Shown here in pieces: positions 18,837-28,097 of a DNA stretch of 64,000 nucleotides. A program made the position numbers and the translations under genes. How positions within the stretch are numbered: position 1 is the stretch's first letter; each line of letters begins with the position of its first letter. A model generated the notes under the pieces. The model made no database searches. It saw nothing but the letters and a program-made list of their open reading frames with translations, and was not told where the DNA came from. The stretch covers positions 1-64,000 of the forward strand of contig JAUYGX010000023.1 of assembly GCA_030690365.1 (NCBI GenBank), written 5' to 3'. The stretch is from Bacteroidales bacterium (GTDB lineage Bacteria; Bacteroidota; Bacteroidia; Bacteroidales; F082).

Positions 18837-20354
18837 ATGAATAAAAATTACTTTCTGAAACAACCTGTTTTTACATGTGTATGGTTTGCTATTTTGTTCC
18901 TGTTGGTATGGCAACCCGTTCAGGCACAGGAAATAAGCCAGTATACCCTTAAGGAGGTTATACGCCTGGCTCAGGACCAATCACCCGATGCACAGATTGC
19001 ACGTCATCGGTTTAAAAGTAGTTATTGGAGATATCGCAATTTCAAAGCAGAATATTTACCAAATCTTAGTTTTGAGGGACAACTACCCGATATAAATCGA
19101 AGTTTTGGAACGATTCAATTGAAGACCGGGACTTTTTATACCTATTCGGATGGAATCAATTATGATGCGACCTTATCATTAACGCAAAAGGTGGGATTAA
19201 CTGGTGGGGACGTTTTTATTTCATCAGGACTGGGGCAGATGACCAACTATTACTCTGACAGCACCAGCTCTAGTTCTAGTGAATTCAGGGCCAGCATAAT
19301 TAATATTGGTTTTAATCAACCCATTTTTAAATACAACAAATACAAATGGGATAAACAAATTGAACCCATGCAATACGAAGAAGCTAAACGGGTGTTGATT
19401 GAAGCCAATGAAGAGGTGGCTTCGGTAGCTGTGGATTGTTTTTTTTCGTTGTTGGTTGCCCAGGTGGACAAGGATATCAGTTTAAAAAACAGATCAAATT
19501 ACGATACCCTTTACCGCATCGCCAAAGGTCGCTATCAACTGGGGAAAATTGCCGAGAACGACCTGCTACAACTGGAACTCAATCTGTTACAGGCAGATGC
19601 TTCTGTTGAAGATGCTGAACTTTCATATGAAACCAAATTATCAGAATTCAAATCCTATCTTCGGCTTAAAAACGACAATCCGATCATGCTGATCCCGCCT
19701 GGTGAAACCAATCATTTTATTGTACCAGCTAACGAGGCGATCGAACAGGCCCAAAACAATTCCTCTGATGGCATCGCATTTCAACGCAGGCTAATTGTAG
19801 CCGAAAGTAAGGTGAACGAAGCAAGGATGGATGGCCGTTTTGATGCAAATGTTTATGCGGTTTTAGGTTTGACGCAACGAGCTGATTTCTTATCCGATGT
19901 TTATAAAAACCCTAAAGATGAAGAAAGAGTTAAAATTGGAATCACCGTACCAATACTGGACTGGGGATATGCACGTGGACGAATAAAATTAGCAGAATCG
20001 AATCAGGATCTGGAAGTTGAATCTGTTGAACAGGAACGGGTAGATTATATCCAGAATATTTTTGTAAACGTGATGCAATTCAACATGCAAAAAAACCAGT
20101 TGCGAATTGCTGCCAAGTCGGATACCGTAGCCCAGAAGCGCTATGATGTTACAGAGAAACGTTACAAAATCGGAAAGATAAACGATGTTATCGATTTAAA
20201 CAAAGCGCAAATCGACAACGACAATGCCAAAATAGGCTACTACCGTTCGTTGATGACCTATTGGAAAAGTTACTATCAAATCCGTAAAATGACCCTCTAC
20301 GATTTTGAACACGATCGGCCCATCCAGGTTCCTTTTGAGGATTTAATCAGGTAA
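18837..20354 (+). CDS. TolC-family outer membrane protein
   Basis: Signal peptide, YTLKEVIRLAQDQSPDAQIARHRFKSSYW, KIGITVPILDWGYARGRIKLAESNQDLE; TATTTTTG at 18766-18773 supports the downstream ATG. Confidence 0.85.
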   Translation: MNKNYFLKQPVFTCVWFAILFLLVWQPVQAQEISQYTLKEVIRLAQDQSPDAQIARHRFKSSYWRYRNFKAEYLPNLSFEGQLPDINRSFGTIQLKTGTFYTYSDGINYDATLSLTQKVGLTGGDVFISSGLGQMTNYYSDSTSSSSSEFRASIINIGFNQPIFKYNKYKWDKQIEPMQYEEAKRVLIEANEEVASVAVDCFFSLLVAQVDKDISLKNRSNYDTLYRIAKGRYQLGKIAENDLLQLELNLLQADASVEDAELSYETKLSEFKSYLRLKNDNPIMLIPPGETNHFIVPANEAIEQAQNNSSDGIAFQRRLIVAESKVNEARMDGRFDANVYAVLGLTQRADFLSDVYKNPKDEERVKIGITVPILDWGYARGRIKLAESNQDLEVESVEQERVDYIQNIFVNVMQFNMQKNQLRIAAKSDTVAQKRYDVTEKRYKIGKINDVIDLNKAQIDNDNAKIGYYRSLMTYWKSYYQIRKMTLYDFEHDRPIQVPFEDLIR

Positions 20355-20394
20355 GGGTAAAAACGTGAGCAACAACCCGATAATCTATAGTTTT

Positions 20395-21612
20395 TTAATC
20401 ATGGTGTATTCGTTGACGGTATTTTATCGGAATACAGCGTCCGATGCCCAGCCCGATATATTCAGCCTTCCCCAAGTGGGCACTCAGGGCCATGTTGGCA
20501 AACCAATAATCGGTGATGTGATATTTTAAGGTGAGCCGCTGAAAAAAATCACCTTCACTTCTTTCTTTTCCAGCCACATACACACCTGCATTAAACAGGA
20601 ACGAGGCCCGGTCGAGCACCAGTTCGTAAGCAAAATTAATCCCTACCTTGGTTGCATCACGCATATTTGGTTCAAAACCTTTATCTCTTTTTATTAAATA
20701 ACTATCCGATTCATCGTAGGTATAATCTACGCCTAATCCAAACTTACTTTTATAACCCACCCTGGCCATAATATTGGTGAAAACAGCATATACCATGAAG
20801 CGCTCGCCCAGTTGCTCGGTCATGTCTTTTGTGGCCACGGCCGTTGCCACCTGCATTTCGAGAAATTTACTTCCGTCAAATTCAAAAGGATAATGACGGG
20901 GCAGCAGTTTCTTTTTCATGTATGGGTGTGGCTTATTGAGATGGTAGGTTATTCCGGTGGTAGCCGTAAATACATTCAATCCGTAATTGGGGGTTTTTGT
21001 AGATCCATTCGAAAAATGGGTCAGTCCAAAGCCAGCCGAAAACGCCAATCGCTTGCTGACCTTCCGTTTATAATCAAAGTATAGGCTGGCAGCCAGGTTA
21101 AAGGCCGAACCGATGGCGAAATTCTTGTAGTTTTCGATGCGGTCGAAATGATTGGTCAGATAGGCTGCACCTATTCCAATCTTAAAATGCAACGAGTTTT
21201 CACGGTGGCGCTTGAGCGGAAAGTTGATGAACGGATACAATGCAAAAGCATTTCCTATTTCCTTAAATCCACCCAGGTTCGACATCCAAAGGCTCACTCC
21301 CAACGAAGGATAAGCATATTCCCCTTCCCACCGCTTGCTTCCCCATGTTTCCTTTTGCAGGGATATTTCGATGGCCGGAAAATGAGCATTGAAAACATCC
21401 AATTCGAGGTGGTGGCTTAACAGAAAACCATATTCATATTTTGCTTCAAGCGAAAAGTTGTTTTTGCCTGGTGGTCCTGACGGCTGAGCCATGGAGGGTG
21501 AAGCCATCAACAAGAAGACCATAATGAAAACAGGTATAAATGGCTTCAATTCCAATTGTGTATCATTTAAGCAGGCAAAGGTAGAAAATCTACCGAAAGA
21601 CATGGTTGGCAT
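20395..21612 (-). CDS. Acyloxyacyl hydrolase / PagL-like lipid A deacylase family outer membrane protein
   Basis: Signal peptide; FSAGFGLTHFSNGSTKTPNYGLNVF carries the HxSN motif of PagL; beta-barrel-like strands. Confidence 0.75.
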   Translation of the reverse strand: MPTMSFGRFSTFACLNDTQLELKPFIPVFIMVFLLMASPSMAQPSGPPGKNNFSLEAKYEYGFLLSHHLELDVFNAHFPAIEISLQKETWGSKRWEGEYAYPSLGVSLWMSNLGGFKEIGNAFALYPFINFPLKRHRENSLHFKIGIGAAYLTNHFDRIENYKNFAIGSAFNLAASLYFDYKRKVSKRLAFSAGFGLTHFSNGSTKTPNYGLNVFTATTGITYHLNKPHPYMKKKLLPRHYPFEFDGSKFLEMQVATAVATKDMTEQLGERFMVYAVFTNIMARVGYKSKFGLGVDYTYDESDSYLIKRDKGFEPNMRDATKVGINFAYELVLDRASFLFNAGVYVAGKERSEGDFFQRLTLKYHITDYWFANMALSAHLGKAEYIGLGIGRCIPIKYRQRIHHD

Positions 21613-21761
21613 GTTAGGAAAATAAGGCGATTCGGTGCGATTGTGGCAGCCATCTATAGGTTACCATTTGTCGATGAACCTCTTTCTGATTTCCATGAAA
21701 GTGTGCTGTTGAATCATATTTTTAGTGTATATTGCACAAAATTAAATTCATGAAATTGCGG

Positions 21762-24530
21762 AGACATCTGTACATGGGTATGCTGTTATTGGGGTTGTTA
21801 TCAAATAACCTGACTGCATTTTCCGCCTCCGTTATCGACAGCCTGCAACAAGCCTTAATTCAGGCCAACGACAGCACGAAACTTGAACTCTACAGCCAAC
21901 TCAGCGAAATTTATTACAACCTGGATATTCATCAGGCTATTGAATACGATTCGCTTGGCTTGATCCTTGCCCAACAAAACAAAGCACGACAGGAAGAAGG
22001 CATCTTTTTAAACAACCTGGGTTCCGACTATTACGGACTTTCTGACTTTAGTCAGGGGCATTTTTTTTTCAGCAATGCCAGGCTTATCTTCACAGAAACA
22101 AAGGATACAGCCAATCTGGTGAAAACCCTTAATAACCTGGGATTAATTTATCAGGTTTTAGGATTTTATAAGCTATCGGCAGATTATTTTGCCGATGCCA
22201 TCCACCTGAAACGACAGGTGGGAGACGTGGGAAGCCTGATCACCACGCTTAACAATATTGCCATTTTATACAACAAAGTAGGTTTGTATGAAGAGGGCAC
22301 TAATTTTCTGAATGAGGCCCTGGAGTTGTCGCTAACGCATAACGACAGCACCCTTACCAGTCTGACTTATCAGGATTTAGCACTGTTAGCACTGAGTTTG
22401 AATCAGTATAGACTTTCCATCGATCACGCTCAAAAGGCACTTATTGTACTACCGATAAATCGGTATAACGAACAATGTGCCCTCAACACAAGCCTGGCTT
22501 TGGCTTATGAAGGATTAAACCAAAACGACAAAGCCAGGTTGTATTTTCAGCGGGCCACAAGTCTTTTTGATTTGGGTGTAAGCGATTATGAAAAGTCCAA
22601 TACACTGGTTAGTTATGCCGGTTTTTTAAATGCCCGGGGTTCATACGATAAGGCTTTGCAGATGGCTCTGGAAGCTCTAAAGCTTTCGGATGACCATGAT
22701 TTTAAAGAAATTAAAGGCGATCTGTTTAAATTACTGGCCGATATCTATCAGCAGAAAAAGAAATTCGACATTGCACTCGACTACCTGATTAGATCGAATA
22801 CTTTCAACGACTCAATCCACAGCAAAAACCTGACTTCGAGCCTGATGCTGATCACGCTAAACGAAAAAGTGGTTCAGGCAAATCACGATAGGCAATTGCT
22901 TGAAAGCAAAAATATCCTGCAATCGCAACAAATTGATTACAGCCTAAAGTTGATCAATGTGATGATTTCAGCTTCAGCCATTCTAATGTTTCTTTTACTG
23001 GTGATCCTTTATTATATCAGGCAAAAACGAAAAGACCACTACATTCTGCACCAACTCAACCTTAAACTCAGTGAGAGTGAAGAAAAATACAAAGCGGTTG
23101 TTGAACAAAGCCCGGAAATTATGTTCATCCATCAGAACGGTAAACTGTTGTTTGCCAACCAGCATTTTTACGAAATAACTGGCTACAATGCTCAAGAATT
23201 GGAAACGCTTTCGGTATTCGAGCTGATTTCGGAGGATGAGAAGGAAAAAATTATCTCCATGGCACGTGAGCGTCTGAAGGGCAAACGACAACAGGATAGT
23301 TACGAGTTAAAGGCGCTCAACAAAAACAAAGAGGTGATTTATCTCAATATGTCGTTTAACAGAATTACCTACAACAACCAAACGGCCATTTTGGGGATTG
23401 GAAATGATATTTCTGCCCGAAAGGCAAACCTGGAAACCATCAAAAAACTTACTGCTGCCATCGAACAAAGTCCTATCATGATACTGATTGCCAATAAAGA
23501 AGGTACCATTGAATACGTAAACCCGGCATTCAGTCAGATTACCGGTTATCCTTTTGATGAAGCTGTGGGTAATTATCCAAATATACTCTCTTCGGGCGAA
23601 GTTAATGTGCATATATACCGTGAGCTTTGGCAGACCATCCTGAGTGGACAAATCTGGCGGGGTGAGTTGCCAAACAAGAAAAAGAATGGTGAAATGTACT
23701 GGGAATCGCTGGTAATTTCACCCATCCTGGATGAGAAAAACCGCATCACCCATTTTGTGGCGATTATGGAGGATATCTCCCAACGCAAAATCATTGAGGA
23801 CGCCCTTCATCAGCGCGAGGAAGCCCTGCATCAGGCCAATGTTACTAAGGATAAATTTTTTAGCATCATCGCCCACGACCTGAAAAACCCCTTTAATGCA
23901 ATCCTTGGTTTTTCGAGTCTGTTAATGGCCGAATATGATAATATCACCGATGCAGAAAAGCGCAGTTACATCGAAAATATCACCATGGCAGCCAACTCAA
24001 CCTATCGTTTACTCGAAAACTTGTTGGAATGGTCGCGTACTCAAACAGGAAAGATTAAATTTGTACCCGCAATCTTCGATTTAAATGCCGTTATCAACGA
24101 AATCATGAGTCTTCATCAAACCCAGGCATCGCGAAAAGGAATTAAACTCATCTCTGAGGTACCCTTCAATACCATGGTGTTTGCCGATAAAAATATGGTA
24201 AGGACCGTATTACGTAATTTGTTTTCAAATGCTGTAAAGTTTTCCGCTTCGGGCGAAGTAAGGATTTCGGCCCGGCAGGGGGATAACTCTACGGAGGTTT
24301 GCATTGCCGACAAAGGTGTGGGGATACCCGACGATGGACTGGAGAAGCTATTCAGACTTGACGAACAATATCTGGCCGAAGGTACAGAATACGAAAAAGG
24401 AACTGGTTTGGGATTGATCTTAAGCAAAGAATTCATAACTAAACATGGAGGAAAAATATGGGCAGAGAGCAAAAAAAATGTAGGTTCAAAGTTTTACTTT
24501 ACCCTCCCTTCACACGAACAAAATAATTGA
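21762..24530 (+). CDS. Sensor histidine kinase with TPR sensor region, TM, two PAS domains, HisKA and HATPase_c
   Basis: TPR units, TM VMISASAILMFLLLVILYYI, PAS segments, H-box FFSIIAHDLKNPFNAILGFSSL, N-box LRNLFSNAVKFS, G-boxes ADKGVGIPDDG and GTGLGLILSKEF; exact start uncertain (ORF track 21732). Confidence 0.9.
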   Translation, partial: RHLYMGMLLLGLLSNNLTAFSASVIDSLQQALIQANDSTKLELYSQLSEIYYNLDIHQAIEYDSLGLILAQQNKARQEEGIFLNNLGSDYYGLSDFSQGHFFFSNARLIFTETKDTANLVKTLNNLGLIYQVLGFYKLSADYFADAIHLKRQVGDVGSLITTLNNIAILYNKVGLYEEGTNFLNEALELSLTHNDSTLTSLTYQDLALLALSLNQYRLSIDHAQKALIVLPINRYNEQCALNTSLALAYEGLNQNDKARLYFQRATSLFDLGVSDYEKSNTLVSYAGFLNARGSYDKALQMALEALKLSDDHDFKEIKGDLFKLLADIYQQKKKFDIALDYLIRSNTFNDSIHSKNLTSSLMLITLNEKVVQANHDRQLLESKNILQSQQIDYSLKLINVMISASAILMFLLLVILYYIRQKRKDHYILHQLNLKLSESEEKYKAVVEQSPEIMFIHQNGKLLFANQHFYEITGYNAQELETLSVFELISEDEKEKIISMARERLKGKRQQDSYELKALNKNKEVIYLNMSFNRITYNNQTAILGIGNDISARKANLETIKKLTAAIEQSPIMILIANKEGTIEYVNPAFSQITGYPFDEAVGNYPNILSSGEVNVHIYRELWQTILSGQIWRGELPNKKKNGEMYWESLVISPILDEKNRITHFVAIMEDISQRKIIEDALHQREEALHQANVTKDKFFSIIAHDLKNPFNAILGFSSLLMAEYDNITDAEKRSYIENITMAANSTYRLLENLLEWSRTQTGKIKFVPAIFDLNAVINEIMSLHQTQASRKGIKLISEVPFNTMVFADKNMVRTVLRNLFSNAVKFSASGEVRISARQGDNSTEVCIADKGVGIPDDGLEKLFRLDEQYLAEGTEYEKGTGLGLILSKEFITKHGGKIWAESKKNVGSKFYFTLPSHEQNN

Positions 24531-24537
24531 ACCTGAG

Positions 24538-24918
24538 ATGAAATCTAAAGAAATAAAAAAACACGTTCTATTGGTGGAGGATAACCTGCTCAACCAAAAG
24601 TTTGCCATGGCGGTACTAAAATTGAAAGGATATACCGCTGATTTGGCCGATAACGGTCAAATAGGAGTAGAACTGTTCGCCAAAAACGAATACGATGCCA
24701 TCCTGATGGACATACAAATGCCCATTATGAACGGGATTGACGCCACCAAACAAATCAGGGCCATGGAACAAAAAAATCAGTGGCCACGTATAAAAATTAT
24801 TGCCGTTACAGCTTATGCCATGCCTGGCGATGAAGAACGTTTTAAGCAGGCCGGCATCGACTTATATATTGCTAAACCTTACAAAGGCGACGATCTGATT
24901 GCCTTTATCCAACAATAA
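24538..24918 (+). CDS. Response regulator, stand-alone receiver domain
   Basis: VLLVEDNLLNQKFAM, YDAILMDIQMPIMNGIDATKQIR, KIIAVTAYAMPGDEERF; directly follows the kinase. Confidence 0.93.
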   Translation: MKSKEIKKHVLLVEDNLLNQKFAMAVLKLKGYTADLADNGQIGVELFAKNEYDAILMDIQMPIMNGIDATKQIRAMEQKNQWPRIKIIAVTAYAMPGDEERFKQAGIDLYIAKPYKGDDLIAFIQQ

Positions 24919-24921
24919 TCT

Positions 24922-25701
24922 ATGAATACTATCCAACAAAAGCTCAAGGCTTTTGAACAACTACTTACCATTATGGACGAATTGAGGGCAGGTTGTCCCT
25001 GGGACCAGGAACAAACGCTCGAAAGCCTGCGCCATCTTACCATCGAAGAAATGTATGAACTCTCGGATGCCATTCTTGATAAGGATTACCCCGCCATCAA
25101 AGGCGAACTTGGCGATTTGATGCTGCACCTGGTTTTTTACTCAAAAATAGCCTCCGAAACCAATCAATTCGACATCAAAGACGTTCTGGACGCGATCAAT
25201 AAAAAACTTATCCACCGTCACCCACACATTTATAGCGATGTAAAAGTAACCGGTGCAGGAGAGGTAAAAAATAACTGGGAGAAACTGAAGCTCAAAGAGG
25301 GCAAGACCTCTGTACTCGAAGGAGTTCCATCGTCGCTGCCACCGTTGGTAAAAGCCTACCGCATGCAGGAGAAGGTGAAAGGTGTGGGCTTTGAATGGAA
25401 AGCACCCGAACAGGTATGGGATAAGGTACTTGAAGAACTCAACGAACTTAAATACGAGGTTGACAACAAGTCGGAGATCAGCAAAGTGGAAGATGAGTTT
25501 GGCGATCTGCTTTTTACACTGGTAAACTATGCCCGCTACATTGGCGTTAATCCCGAAGATGCACTGGAAAGGACCAATCGAAAATTCATCCGGCGTTTTC
25601 AATATATCGAAACCGAATCGGCACGCGATGGCAAGACGGTGGGTAAGATGAGCCTTGAAGAAATGGACCACTATTGGAATGAGGCCAAAAAACTTGAGTA
25701 A
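24922..25701 (+). CDS. mazG: Nucleoside triphosphate pyrophosphohydrolase MazG
   Basis: LRAGCPWDQEQTLESLRHLTIEEMYELSDAI, GELGDLMLHLVFYSKIASE, duplicated MazG fold. Confidence 0.95.
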   Translation: MNTIQQKLKAFEQLLTIMDELRAGCPWDQEQTLESLRHLTIEEMYELSDAILDKDYPAIKGELGDLMLHLVFYSKIASETNQFDIKDVLDAINKKLIHRHPHIYSDVKVTGAGEVKNNWEKLKLKEGKTSVLEGVPSSLPPLVKAYRMQEKVKGVGFEWKAPEQVWDKVLEELNELKYEVDNKSEISKVEDEFGDLLFTLVNYARYIGVNPEDALERTNRKFIRRFQYIETESARDGKTVGKMSLEEMDHYWNEAKKLE

Positions 25702-25726
25702 ACGCTCTTCACCACCAAAATATACA

Positions 25727-26572
25727 ATGCAGCAACCTTATAGAAACAAATCAAAATCCATAATTGCGATTCTTTATTTGATCTGGCTACTATCCGGTTC
25801 ATTGTATTCCCAGGAGTATCCGGCCGGAAAGTACGATTTCCCCGATCAGCCCAATGGCAGCTATTTTAAGTCGTATTGGGGCATCTCGAAAGCCGTCGTA
25901 ACCTCACCCCTAAAATGGGATAAAAAGCATTGGGTTGCCACCGGAGGGGTTGTTACCGCCGGGGTGGTATTGTACATTTACGATGATGAGATCAGGGATT
26001 TCTTCCAGCGTAACCAAAGCAACGGGTTATCCAGTATCTCCAAATTTGGACTTGAACCCTTGGGAAGTGGGGTTTATCCGGCAATATTGCTGGGTGGCAC
26101 CTACGTATACGGACTTGCGGCTCACAACTCAACAGCCCGTCAGATTGCACTCGGAGGCACCCAGGCATGGATGATGGGTGCTGTTACTGCTCAGGTAATC
26201 AAATTATTAACACAGCGTCACCGCCCCTATCAGGATGTTCCCGGAAATCCCCGTTTGTGGAAAGGCCCGTTTAAGAGTCTTAAATACACCTCATTTCCTT
26301 CGGGGCATACCATTACCGCCTTCTCACTGGCTGCTTTCTTAAGCTCTGTGTACAAGGACCGGCCCTGGGTGGCTGTGGTATCTTATGGCCTGGCCACCGG
26401 TGTTGGCCTGTCGCGCGTTTACGATGATCAGCATTGGGCGAGTGATGTATTTATCGGGGCAGCACTGGGCTATGCCATCGGAAAACTGGTATTCAGGACC
26501 ATGCAGCCAAACTCTAAAATATCGATGGCGGTTGGGCCGGATGGAGGTATTGGGCTGCTATATAAGTTCTAG
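25727..26572 (+). CDS. PAP2-superfamily phosphatase, membrane or secreted
   Basis: Motifs KLLTQRHRP, FPSGHTITAF, LSRVYDDQHWASDVFIGAALGY. Confidence 0.9.
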   Translation: MQQPYRNKSKSIIAILYLIWLLSGSLYSQEYPAGKYDFPDQPNGSYFKSYWGISKAVVTSPLKWDKKHWVATGGVVTAGVVLYIYDDEIRDFFQRNQSNGLSSISKFGLEPLGSGVYPAILLGGTYVYGLAAHNSTARQIALGGTQAWMMGAVTAQVIKLLTQRHRPYQDVPGNPRLWKGPFKSLKYTSFPSGHTITAFSLAAFLSSVYKDRPWVAVVSYGLATGVGLSRVYDDQHWASDVFIGAALGYAIGKLVFRTMQPNSKISMAVGPDGGIGLLYKF

Positions 26573-26595
26573 GACGATTATCCAGGTAACGAATT

Positions 26596-26639
26596 ATAGA
26601 ACGCTGATTATTATGATATTTATGATTGGGAATGATTTA
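26596..26639 (+). repeat. Dispersed ATGATT-periodic repeat, copy 1
   Basis: ATAGAACGCTGATTATTATGATATTTATGATTGGGAATGATTTA, nearly identical to 44203-44245 and related to 49629-49669. Confidence 0.85.
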
Positions 26640-26739
26640 GGATAATGTTCTACCAATGGATATCAAGTCTTGTAGAGGCGAAAGTATGGTGGGAAAAATG
26701 CTTAGAGAAGCATCGCAGAGTAACTGGATCAGTGAAATA

Positions 26740-28086
26740 CTAATCGTGTCGTAAACTCTCCACCGGATCTTGTTCAGCAGCTTTGCGGGCAGGCAAATAA
26801 CCAAAGATGATACCTACCGAGGCAGCCACGCCAAACGAAAGTACGATGGACCAAAACGACACAATAGTGAGAATATCCGTTGACAAAGTGATGACTTTGG
26901 CCATGATAACCCCCAGCACCACACCGATAACACCTCCTGTAATGCTGATAAAGGTGGCTTCCGAGAGAAACTGAAATACAATATCACGGCGGGTAGCCCC
27001 GGTAGCACGACGCACACCGATCTCACGGATACGTTCCATAACCGAGGCCAGCATGATATTCATAATCCCAATACCTCCTACCACCAAAGAGATACCCGCA
27101 ATGGCTCCCAGTACGATATTAAAAATATCCTTGGTCTTTTGTTCCTGTTTTAACAGCAACTCCGGTATGGTAATATCAAAATCGTCCACACCCTGATGGC
27201 GGCGGGTAAGCATCGCTTTGATGGCAGTAGCCGTAGACGAAAGCTGACTGCTTTCTTTTACCTGCACTACGATTTTGTCCAACTGGTTTTCAGAATCCGT
27301 AGTGCCACCCGAATTAAAGGAAATGGCTCCTCCCCCAAAAAAGATAATTTCGTTACCGCCCATCAAACTTGACTGATTGATGAGGGATCGGTCCTTGAAA
27401 CGCAAAAGCAGTGTTTTGATGGGGGCGAAAACACTCTTGCTGTAGTTGCTCACGCCCATGGATTCGGCTTTTTCGTCCACCTGAACACCCTTTAGAACGC
27501 CAACCACCTCCAGCCAGATACTACCGCATTTGATGCTTTTCCCGACAGGATCTTCATTGGGAAATAATTTCCCTGCTACTTCAGGGCCAATTACACAAAC
27601 AGGTGCACCCATATCCTGTTGCCGGTCGCTAAAACCAATACCTATCCTCATTTCCTGATTAAATACCGCAAAATAGTCGGCTGTAACGCCGGAAAGATCG
27701 ACATTAAGTTTTTTCCCGCTGCGGATGGCCATGGTGGGATAAATGACTTCGGGACTTACTACCGCCACTGTGGGCAACGAACGCTCAATGTTTTCGGCAT
27801 CTTTGAGGGTAAGACCAGGTGAATATTTCTTGCTCATTGATTTCTCATCACTCTCTTCATCGGTGGAGTTTGGGTCATCGAGCAATTTGGGTGTAACCAC
27901 AATGTTGTTGAGGCCCACCAGCTTTATCTGGTCGAGAATTTCCTGCCGTGCGCCATTCCCGATGGCCATCATGGCGATTACCGCCGCCACCCCGAAGATA
28001 ATCCCTAGAGCGGTGAGGATGGACCTGAATTTATTGGCAAAAACGGCGTCCAGCGATAGCGTAAGTATTTGCAGATATCTTTCCAA
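26740..28086 (-). CDS. ABC transporter permease, MacB/FtsX family (no ATPase domain)
   Basis: ANKFRSILTALGIIFGVAAVIAMMAIGNGARQEIL, MNIMLASVMERIREIGVRRATGATRRDI, PARKAAEQDPVESLRHD. Confidence 0.9.
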   Translation of the reverse strand: MERYLQILTLSLDAVFANKFRSILTALGIIFGVAAVIAMMAIGNGARQEILDQIKLVGLNNIVVTPKLLDDPNSTDEESDEKSMSKKYSPGLTLKDAENIERSLPTVAVVSPEVIYPTMAIRSGKKLNVDLSGVTADYFAVFNQEMRIGIGFSDRQQDMGAPVCVIGPEVAGKLFPNEDPVGKSIKCGSIWLEVVGVLKGVQVDEKAESMGVSNYSKSVFAPIKTLLLRFKDRSLINQSSLMGGNEIIFFGGGAISFNSGGTTDSENQLDKIVVQVKESSQLSSTATAIKAMLTRRHQGVDDFDITIPELLLKQEQKTKDIFNIVLGAIAGISLVVGGIGIMNIMLASVMERIREIGVRRATGATRRDIVFQFLSEATFISITGGVIGVVLGVIMAKVITLSTDILTIVSFWSIVLSFGVAASVGIIFGYLPARKAAEQDPVESLRHD

Positions 28087-28097
28087 AGCTTGTTTTT

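Noticed and set aside
26645-26743. 33-aa ORF MFYQWISSLVEAKVWWEKCLEKHRRVTGSVKY next to repeat copy 1
   Set aside because: Too short, no family recognised, overlaps the permease stop region; could be a remnant but not supportable.
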